From a virus, in IMG/VR virus record IMGVR_UViG_3300040807_002585, positions 1-26,105 of that record: 26,105 bases of DNA, one strand, 5' to 3'. Below are positions 20,977 to 26,105 of the stretch, in pieces. Position 1 is the first letter of the stretch; every line of letters begins with the position of its first letter. The notes beneath the pieces are model-generated. The model made no database searches. It was not told the DNA's origin and saw only the letters and a program-made list of their open reading frames with translations. Both the position numbers and the translations under genes were made by a program.

Positions 20977-21592
20977 GCTTAGGCAAATGGACTTGGAAGA
21001 TCAGGTCAGCTTCCTTAACGAAGCCAGAGCGATGCTTCACAAGGCAGGGCCATTTGCGGCAGAGCCGGTGGACTGTGTGACGTGGGTGCCTGCCGAAACG
21101 GTTGCGGCTAACGACTACAACCCAAACAGCGTTGCGCCGCCAGAAATGAAATTGCTGGAGCGGTCTATTGATGCGGACGGATACACGCAACCAATAGTTT
21201 CTTGGCAAAGAGACGACGCAAGGGAAGTGGTTGATGGATTTCACCGGCATCGAGTCGGGAAAGAATCGAAAAGCGTCCGCGCTCGCGTTCACGGATATTT
21301 GCCGGTCGTCACGATCAACGCTGAGCGGGAAGACAAAGGCGACCGAATGGCCGCCACGATCCGGCACAACAGGGCTCGGGGGAAGCATCGCGTCGATGCC
21401 ATGTCAGAGATTGTCATCGAACTGAAACGTCGTCGATGGTCTGACGAGAAGATCGGCAAAGAGCTTGGCATGGACCCAGACGAGGTGCTGCGATTAACGC
21501 AGGTCAGCGGGCTTGCCGAGATGTTTGCAGACAAGGAGTTTTCCGAGGCGTGGGAAGCCGACCGAATGGAGGAAATGCTAGATGAAACCTGA
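20903..21592 (+). CDS. ParB-like nuclease-domain protein, IbrB type
   Basis: 229 residues from GTG 20903 with AAGGAGG at 20890-20896; ATG 20933 is an alternative. The ParB/sulfiredoxin core spans about 55-140: VTWVPAETVAANDYNPN, SIDADGYTQPIV and VVDGFHRHRVGK. A helix-turn-helix region (178-205) has RRRWSDEKIGKELGMDPDEV then LRLTQVSGLAEMFA. This matches IbrB, the partner of IbrA in E. coli, whose pair affects immunoglobulin-binding gene expression. An IbrA-like gene lies 760 nt downstream. Role here unknown: DNA-binding partner or DNA modification are options. Confidence 0.8.
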   Translation: MQQLCLETGSMKKRAANKLASLCDELRQMDLEDQVSFLNEARAMLHKAGPFAAEPVDCVTWVPAETVAANDYNPNSVAPPEMKLLERSIDADGYTQPIVSWQRDDAREVVDGFHRHRVGKESKSVRARVHGYLPVVTINAEREDKGDRMAATIRHNRARGKHRVDAMSEIVIELKRRRWSDEKIGKELGMDPDEVLRLTQVSGLAEMFADKEFSEAWEADRMEEMLDET

Positions 21593-21974
21593 CTTCCGCC
21601 CATACACCGAATGGGAAGATTACAAGGCAGGGATGTACGGCGACGCCAGCTCATCCGACCGTGAGCATCTGACTAAAGCCGCCGTGGCCTTGCTGGCAGA
21701 CCAGCACCGGCTAGTGGCTGCAATGCGGTCAGTCACTACCGAGTGGCGGCTTGCTGCAGAAGCAAACCTTCATGAACTGCCTAATAACCGAGCATGGCTA
21801 GGGCAGGCGGCTTGCTGCTATGTCGCTGGTGTGCCGGAAGCGCTGACCCGCTCGGCCTGGGGCAACCTAGATGACGCGGAGCGTGCGGCGGCGAATCGGG
21901 TTGCGGACCAAGTGATTGACGAGTGGCGGTATCGCACTCGCCGCAACCCGCAAAAGGAACTGTTCCATGATTGA
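21582..21974 (+). CDS. Small early hypothetical protein (130 aa)
   Basis: ATG 21582 with GGAGG at 21568-21572, overlapping the ParB-like gene by 11 nt. All-helical composition; the C-terminal part, ACCYVAGVPEALTRSAWGNL then AAANRVADQVIDEW, resembles a family of uncharacterised phage proteins from memory. Overlaps the GNAT gene by 8 nt, so it belongs to the same cassette. Function unknown. Confidence 0.6.
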   Translation: MKPDFRPYTEWEDYKAGMYGDASSSDREHLTKAAVALLADQHRLVAAMRSVTTEWRLAAEANLHELPNNRAWLGQAACCYVAGVPEALTRSAWGNLDDAERAAANRVADQVIDEWRYRTRRNPQKELFHD

Positions 21975-22359
21975 CCCCATTCGGATTGAAAGTCTCGATC
22001 GCAAAAACAAGCGGTTCTACGGCCTTTTCGGCCCTGTGTTTGGCAGCCGTGCGATTGCCAAGCAAGTAGGCATACCGGCTTATGACGATGCGGACAAGGT
22101 TTGGCTCGCTGCTTTTTCTGGTGATGTGATGGTTGGGTGGCTGTCTGTTCGCGGTCGCGTTGTCTCGGATTGCTACGTCACAGAAGAGCACCGCAATCTC
22201 GGCGTTCTTAGCAAGCTTCTTGCCACGGCTATCGCATCATTCGATGGCCCATTGCGTGCGACATGCACAGCCGCAAGCGTTGGCGTGTTTCGCAAAGCAG
22301 GATTTAAGGTGGTTCGCAGAACCAAGAATTTCACAGTTATGGAGTTACACAATGCCTAA
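21967..22359 (+). CDS. GNAT-family acetyltransferase
   Basis: 130 residues from ATG 21967. The central VWLAAFSGDVMVGWLSVRGR and VVSDCYVTEEHRNLGVLSKL segments show the GNAT strand 4 and acetyl-CoA pyrophosphate loop (here EEHRNLGVLSKLL rather than the usual RxxGxG/A), followed by a helix and SVGVFRKAGFKVVRR, the family's last motif. It could acetylate a nucleotide, protein or sugar. Phage GNATs are also known in DNA base modification (Mom-like). The 8-nt overlaps on both sides place it inside the ParB-like / PAPS-reductase-like cassette. Confidence 0.75.
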   Translation: MIDPIRIESLDRKNKRFYGLFGPVFGSRAIAKQVGIPAYDDADKVWLAAFSGDVMVGWLSVRGRVVSDCYVTEEHRNLGVLSKLLATAIASFDGPLRATCTAASVGVFRKAGFKVVRRTKNFTVMELHNA

Positions 22360-23566
22360 GAAACCTCTTGGTATTAACGTGCTTGAGGCTGCGCGGCAAC
22401 GAATAGCGTGGACCTTCGACACGTTTGAAAGAGTGTATTGCTCTTTCAGTGCGGGCAAGGACTCGACCGCGATGATGCACTTAATCATGGATGAGGCCCG
22501 CAATCGCGACAAAAAGATTGGTGTTCTTTTCATTGATTGGGAGTGCCAGTTTTCTATGACAATCAGGCACGCTCGTCGGATGTTTGACGAGTACGCTGAC
22601 CATATTGATCCGTACTGGGTTGCCGTTCCTATGACAACGTGGAACGGATGCAGCCAGCATGAGCCGGAATGGATCGCTTGGGAGGAAGGCAAGCAGTGGG
22701 TTCGCGAGAAAGAGGATATTTCAATCAAGGATGGAAAGTTTTTCGACTTCTATCTGCCCAACATGATGTTCGAGGAATTCGTGCCGTTGTTTGCGCAGTG
22801 GTACGGTCGTGGTGAAAAGACCGCCTGTTTCGTCGGCATCCGCACACAAGAGAGCCTCAACAGGTTTCGCACCGTTGCGAGGCGAAAAGAAATGGCGGAC
22901 GGGCGGCCGTTCACAACCCGCGTTGTCGATGACTGTTGGAACGTATACCCGATTTACGATTGGCAAACAGAAGACATCTGGGCATACGCGGGAAAGACCG
23001 GGAAGTTTTACAACCCGCTGTATGACCGGATGCACCAAGCGGGCATGACGATTCATCAGATGCGAATCTGCGAGCCCTTTGGGGACACTCAGCGTCAAAG
23101 CCTGTGGCTTTACCAAGTAGTTGAGCCTGAGATGTGGTCAAAGCTGGTTTATCGCGTGGCAGGTGCAAACACAGGCGCATTGTACGGGAATGAACGAGGC
23201 AACGTGCTCGGCAACCGAGACATCACTTGCCCGGCCGGGCATACATGGAAGTCTTACGTGATGTTTTTGTTGCGGTCGATGCCGCCGAAAACAGGCGAGC
23301 ACTACCGCAACAAGATTGCCGTGTACCTGAGGTGGTGGAAAGAACGCGGATACCCCGAAGACATACCGCACGAGGCAGACAAAAAACTTGAGACGATGGG
23401 CAAGGCTCCTAGCTGGCGGAAGGTCGCTAAGTCGATTTTGCGAAACGACTACTGGTGCCGATGGCTTGGGTTCTCTCCAACAAAAACTTCTGCCTATCAG
23501 AAATATACGGAGCTGATGCGAAGGCGTCGGAAGGAATGGCAGATTTTCGATGGGGCAGACGCGTGA
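22352..23566 (+). CDS. PAPS reductase-like PP-loop protein, IbrA / DUF3440 type
   Basis: 404 residues from ATG 22352 (GGAG at 22341-22344); a longer in-frame start at 22133 lies inside GNAT and is rejected. The PP-loop CSFSAGKDSTAMMHL (residues 30-44) is that of PAPS reductase / ATP pyrophosphatases. Next come LFIDWECQFSMTIRHARRMF, CFVGIRTQESLNRFR and VYPIYDWQTEDIWAYAG. The C-terminal part has CPAGHTWKSYVMFLLRSMPP and a Trp-rich region, matching DUF3440. With the ParB-like gene this is an IbrB/IbrA-like pair. It binds ATP or PAPS; what it modifies is unknown. Confidence 0.8.
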   Translation: MPKKPLGINVLEAARQRIAWTFDTFERVYCSFSAGKDSTAMMHLIMDEARNRDKKIGVLFIDWECQFSMTIRHARRMFDEYADHIDPYWVAVPMTTWNGCSQHEPEWIAWEEGKQWVREKEDISIKDGKFFDFYLPNMMFEEFVPLFAQWYGRGEKTACFVGIRTQESLNRFRTVARRKEMADGRPFTTRVVDDCWNVYPIYDWQTEDIWAYAGKTGKFYNPLYDRMHQAGMTIHQMRICEPFGDTQRQSLWLYQVVEPEMWSKLVYRVAGANTGALYGNERGNVLGNRDITCPAGHTWKSYVMFLLRSMPPKTGEHYRNKIAVYLRWWKERGYPEDIPHEADKKLETMGKAPSWRKVAKSILRNDYWCRWLGFSPTKTSAYQKYTELMRRRRKEWQIFDGADA

Positions 23567-23733
23567 CACCCGCAGAACGCCAAGAGGCCGAGCAGCTCGC
23601 ACGCCGATACGGCTCGGCCAACTGCTGGACCGGCACCAGCGGCACGCTAGCGGCCTGGTTGCTGCGAGCACTCAAAGAGATTGACCGACTACGGGAGGCC
23701 AAGGATGGCACAAATAACCCTGACGCTACCTGA
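23563..23733 (+). CDS. Small early hypothetical protein (56 aa)
   Basis: GTG 23563 overlaps the previous stop (GTGA); longer in-frame starts lie inside the PAPS-reductase-like gene. Mostly helical with RQEAEQLARRYGSANCWTGT then LAAWLLRALKEIDRLREA. It overlaps the next gene by 29 nt. Similar small helical phage proteins are common; function unknown. Confidence 0.5.
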   Translation: MTPAERQEAEQLARRYGSANCWTGTSGTLAAWLLRALKEIDRLREAKDGTNNPDAT

Positions 23734-24178
23734 GTGGTCGGCAATCGTAGACGCGGCCTGGCTGCGGATCGTGGCATCCGCTGCCCAGCGGCTGGACGCT
23801 GCGACGACCTACCGCCGCAGCATGGTGGAGCGAGTCACAGAGGAAATCACCGGGGCCGCGGGCGAGATGGCCGTGGCGAAGTGGAGCGGCCGGTTTTTTG
23901 TGCCGAGCGTGAACACCTACCACCGGGTGCCCGACTGCCTGGGCAATGTCGAGGTCCGCAGCACCAGGCACAGCGACGGGCATCTGATCGTGCGGGACAA
24001 CGACGCACCAGACCGCCGCTATGTGCTGGCCATCGTGGGCGACGACAGCGTGAGGCTGGCCGGTTGGATAGTCGGCACCGAGGCCAGGCGGCAGGAGTGG
24101 CGACGGGCAAGCCAGCGGAGCGACCGGCTGGCGTGGTGGGTGCCGCAGAGTGAGCTGAGAAGCATGGAGGAATGGTAG
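23705..24178 (+). CDS. PD-(D/E)XK-like nuclease-fold protein
   Basis: 157 residues from ATG 23705 (AAGG just upstream). After an N-terminal helical region, the core fits a PD-(D/E)XK pattern: Gly-Glu54 in ITGAAGEMAVAKWSG, then VPDCLGNVEVRSTRHS with Asp77 and Glu83-Val-Arg85, then strands and LAGWIVGTEARRQEW. Arg85 stands where Lys is usual. Members of this fold include phage resolvases and exonucleases. Close relatives in phages are uncharacterised. It could act with the RecT-like protein; this is not established. Confidence 0.6.
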   Translation: MAQITLTLPEWSAIVDAAWLRIVASAAQRLDAATTYRRSMVERVTEEITGAAGEMAVAKWSGRFFVPSVNTYHRVPDCLGNVEVRSTRHSDGHLIVRDNDAPDRRYVLAIVGDDSVRLAGWIVGTEARRQEWRRASQRSDRLAWWVPQSELRSMEEW

Positions 24179-24259
24179 ATGGCAAAACGATGCACCTGCT
24201 GGTCGCATTTCCGCGACTTGGTTTTGGACTATTTGTACCGCGAAGAGGAGGCTAGCTGA
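24179..24259 (+). CDS. Micro-protein (26 aa) upstream of replication initiator
   Basis: ATG 24179 right after the previous stop, with GGAGG at 24166-24170; TGA overlaps the next ATG (TGATG). Sequence MAKRCTCWSHFRDLVLDYLY: a Cys-x-Cys pair and a hydrophobic helix. It may be a real short gene or a coupling device for the initiator. Confidence 0.45.
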   Translation: MAKRCTCWSHFRDLVLDYLYREEEAS

Positions 24260-25149
24260 TGGCACGCACGCGAAACCTCAAACCGGCTTTCTTCAAAAAC
24301 GAAGACCTAGCCGAGTGCGATCCGGTGGTCCGCCTGCTGTTCGCTGGCCTGTGGACGCTGGCAGACCGGGAGGGCCGCCTGGAGTACCGCCCGAAGCGGA
24401 TCAGGGCCGAGCTTTTCCCCTACGACAACTTCGACGTTGCCGGGATGCTCGACCAGCTTGCAGCCCGTGGCTTTATTCGGCTCTACGAGGTGGACGGGCA
24501 GAAATACCTAGAAATCCCGACGTTTTTGACGCATCAGCACCCTCACCCGAGCGAAAAAACAAGCTGCCCGCACCCCCCAGAGGTGGCGACAGCCGTGAAA
24601 AATAATTGCAAGTCAGTGACAAGCCGTGAAAATTCACGGCAAGTAAGTGAGGAGCAAGGTACTAAACCGTCCTTATACCTAGTACCTAGTACCTCACACC
24701 TTGCACCTAGTGAATCGCAGAGCCGCCCCGCTGACGCGGGCCGCTCAGCGACGGCAGACGCTATCTGCTGGGATTCTTCCGAAGGCTGGCAGGGCATCAC
24801 TGACAGCGACCGCGAAGCGTGGCGGATTGCCTACCCGGCCTGCGACATCGCCCAGGAGCTGGCCCGAGCCGATCAGTGGCTCCGCGGCAACCCCACCAAG
24901 GCCAAACGCAAAGCGTGGCGGCGGTTCGTGACCGGCTGGCTCAGCCGCACGCAAGACCGCGGCGGCAGCAAGACCGGCCAAGCGGCAGCACCGACGTCGA
25001 AGGCCGCCCGCCGTTTCTGGCGTTCTGAGTTCGACCGGCAGATGACCGACGCTGAGTATGCCGCAGCTATGCGGCAGCGCAAGACTGCCGGGGGCGTCGC
25101 GCTTGACTTGGCCCGCACACTGACGGCCGAGGTGCGAAATGCGAATTGA
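24259..25149 (+). CDS. Phage replication initiator-like protein
   Basis: 296 residues. The N-terminal domain (about 1-100) has the winged-helix pattern of phage replication proteins: NLKPAFFKNEDLAECDPVVR, LLFAGLWTLADREGRLEYRP, KRIRAELFPYDNF, LAARGFIRLYEVDGQKYLEI and HQHPHPSEKT. A linker of about 60 residues (polar, Ser/Thr/Asn-rich) follows, encoded by an AT-richer, repeat-rich DNA. The C-terminal domain (about 175-296) is helical with Trp/Arg repeats (WRIAYPACDIAQELARADQW; RKAWRRFVTGWLSRTQ). The arrangement recalls lambda O, with the origin in the linker region. The sliding clamp follows. Confidence 0.75.
   Translation: MARTRNLKPAFFKNEDLAECDPVVRLLFAGLWTLADREGRLEYRPKRIRAELFPYDNFDVAGMLDQLAARGFIRLYEVDGQKYLEIPTFLTHQHPHPSEKTSCPHPPEVATAVKNNCKSVTSRENSRQVSEEQGTKPSLYLVPSTSHLAPSESQSRPADAGRSATADAICWDSSEGWQGITDSDREAWRIAYPACDIAQELARADQWLRGNPTKAKRKAWRRFVTGWLSRTQDRGGSKTGQAAAPTSKAARRFWRSEFDRQMTDAEYAAAMRQRKTAGGVALDLARTLTAEVRNAN
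24592..24712 (+). other. Candidate replication origin inside the initiator gene
   Basis: The repeat GCCGTGAAAA occurs at 24592-24601 and 24623-24632, the second forming an inverted repeat with TTCACGGC (24633-24640). Two TACCTAG units (24676-24682, 24683-24689) plus TACCT follow, with CACCTAG at 24704-24710. GCAAGGT (24654-24660) is inverted as ACCTTGC (24698-24704). The stretch is A/T-richer than the flanks and lies in the protein's linker, as lambda ori lies in gene O. Inference only. Confidence 0.45.
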
Positions 25150-25336
25150 CACGCTGACTAGGCGACTGCTGCGGCGGGCCTGGGACGACAACATCAACGA
25201 CGGCGACCGGCTTCTGCTGGAGCAGGCCGCCACCATGATTGACCGATTGGCCCGTCGATGCCTGCGAGTGTCGCAGGAACTGGAGCGGGTGGAATTTCTC
25301 AAGGAGGAGGGTAGAGAACATGACAGCGGTTTGTGA
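25139..25336 (+). CDS. Small early hypothetical protein (65 aa)
   Basis: ATG 25139 overlaps the initiator end by 11 nt. Highly helical and charged (MRIDTLTRRLLRRAWDDNIN, then LLEQAATMIDRLARRCLRVS). It ends inside the start of the sliding clamp gene (17-nt overlap). Resembles small coiled proteins seen between phage replication genes; function unknown. Confidence 0.55.
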   Translation: MRIDTLTRRLLRRAWDDNINDGDRLLLEQAATMIDRLARRCLRVSQELERVEFLKEEGREHDSGL

Positions 25337-26105
25337 ACAAATCAGCCGCCGCGACTTGGCGGCGGCCCTGAGCATCTGCGGGCGAGTTGTGCCACGGCGG
25401 GCACTGGCCGAGGTTTACCAGAGCGTGAGCCTGGCGGCCGGGGCCGCAGAGGCGACCGATGGCGAGCTGCGGGTTTCGGTGCCGATTCCCTACGACGGCG
25501 ACCCGATTCTGCTGCCGTTTGCCCGCCTGGAAGCCCTGACGAGGGCCTGTACGGGCGAACAGCTAGAAATCGACTCCGAGGACGGGCAGGCGACGATACG
25601 GGCTGGAGGCGGCCGCTGGCGGCTTCCTACGGTGGCACACTCTGAGTGGCCCGAGGTTGCTGAGTCTACTGCCGTGCCGGTGGCACGCATCCCAGGCGAC
25701 CAGCTGCGGCGTGCCCTCGATGCCGTTCTGGATGCTGCTGACAGCGAATCGAGCCGGTACGCACTGGCTGGCGTTCGGCTTGAAGTCGAGGACGGCGTTG
25801 TGCATGTGGTGGCGACCGATGGCCGCCGCCTTCACGTCTGCGAAGTGGAGATCGACCAGGCCGTGGATGACTGCCAGCTTCTGATCCCAGTCCGGGCCGC
25901 GGGGCTGATCGCTACGTTGTGCCGCCAGACCGACGATGAGGTGCAGCTGGAGCGATCCGGCGAAGAGGTGCGGGCGACTTGGGGCGAAAGCGGCCTGTGG
26001 TTGCGATGCCGACAATTGGCTGGCAACTACCCGCGATGGCGTGATGCCATCCCAGAGCGGCCCGAAGCAACGCGGGTGGTTGTGCGGGCCGACCATCTTG
26101 CCCAA
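25320..26105 (+). CDS. dnaN: DNA polymerase III beta sliding clamp (3' end outside window)
   Basis: 262 residues visible from ATG 25320, with GGAGGAGG upstream at 25303-25310; open to the right edge. The beta-clamp hallmarks are present: a first domain starting ISRRDLAAALSICGRVVPRR with TDGELRVSVPI, WRLPTVAHSEWPEV, and a second domain with SSRYALAGVRLEVEDGVVHV then VATDGRRLHVCEVEI and a later LAGNYPRWRDAIPE. It forms the ring that holds replicative polymerase on DNA. A phage-carried copy, next to an initiator, suggests the phage adapts the host replisome. The third domain is beyond the window. Confidence 0.85.
   Translation, partial: MTAVCEQISRRDLAAALSICGRVVPRRALAEVYQSVSLAAGAAEATDGELRVSVPIPYDGDPILLPFARLEALTRACTGEQLEIDSEDGQATIRAGGGRWRLPTVAHSEWPEVAESTAVPVARIPGDQLRRALDAVLDAADSESSRYALAGVRLEVEDGVVHVVATDGRRLHVCEVEIDQAVDDCQLLIPVRAAGLIATLCRQTDDEVQLERSGEEVRATWGESGLWLRCRQLAGNYPRWRDAIPERPEATRVVVRADHLAQ

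Noticed and set aside
22133-22351. N-terminal extension of the PAPS-reductase-like protein
   Set aside because: Lies inside the GNAT gene in another frame; the ATG at 22352 has a ribosome site and the family starts there.
25563-26105. 180-codon minus-strand frame at the right edge
   Set aside because: Opposite the sliding clamp, which is supported by several conserved motifs.

Overview
This window is part of the genome of a temperate, long-tailed (siphovirus-type) phage. It opens inside an HK97-fold major capsid gene and closes inside a phage-encoded sliding-clamp gene. The DNA looks GC-rich by eye and almost everything is on the + strand. Genes are packed tightly, with ATGA, TGATG or TAATG stop/start overlaps at many junctions. 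Only the integrase is on the - strand. Host: a GC-rich bacterium; a planctomycete would fit the flavour of several small proteins, but that is a guess. Terminase, portal, an endolysin and a CI-type repressor were not seen here.

Layout. (1) 1-5434: capsid, head-tail connector and adaptor, tail-completion proteins, three small tail-tube-like paralogues in a row, and a tail-assembly chaperone pair joined by a textbook -1 frameshift signal. (2) 5435-11584: tape measure, distal tail proteins, a fibre with two Ig-like domains, and several very small fibre-associated proteins. (3) 11581-15938: accessory late genes: a GT-A glycosyltransferase coupled to a sulfotransferase, a small membrane protein, a Cys-cluster protein, two virion-like proteins, a metallophosphoesterase and a MazG/Nmad1-like protein. 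(4) 15886-17282: integrase (-), a control region, and an excisionase-like helix-turn-helix protein. (5) 17283-18430: a regulatory region with a strong promoter whose spacer is a near-perfect 24-bp palindrome, two SH3-like small proteins, and a promoter/leader unit that occurs twice about 127 nt apart. (6) 18440-25336: early genes: a C5-cytosine methyltransferase with a second reading frame nested inside it behind a strong Shine-Dalgarno sequence, a terminator, a RecT-like annealing protein, a ParB-like / GNAT / PAPS-reductase-like (IbrB/IbrA-type) cassette, a PD-(D/E)XK-like protein, and a replication initiator with a repeat-rich, origin-like linker. (7) 25320-end: DnaN-like sliding clamp.

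How it fits together. Structural and replication modules flank a reverse integrase, so the sequence reads as an unintegrated or circularly permuted genome, with attP most likely just upstream of the integrase. The early region supplies replication (initiator, clamp), recombination (RecT-like, nuclease-like) and several candidate DNA-modification proteins (Dcm, ParB-like, PP-loop PAPS-reductase-like, GNAT, Nmad1-like). The most unusual points are the ORF nested in dcm, the IbrB-GNAT-IbrA cassette, the glycosyltransferase-sulfotransferase pair, and the duplicated promoter/operator elements.
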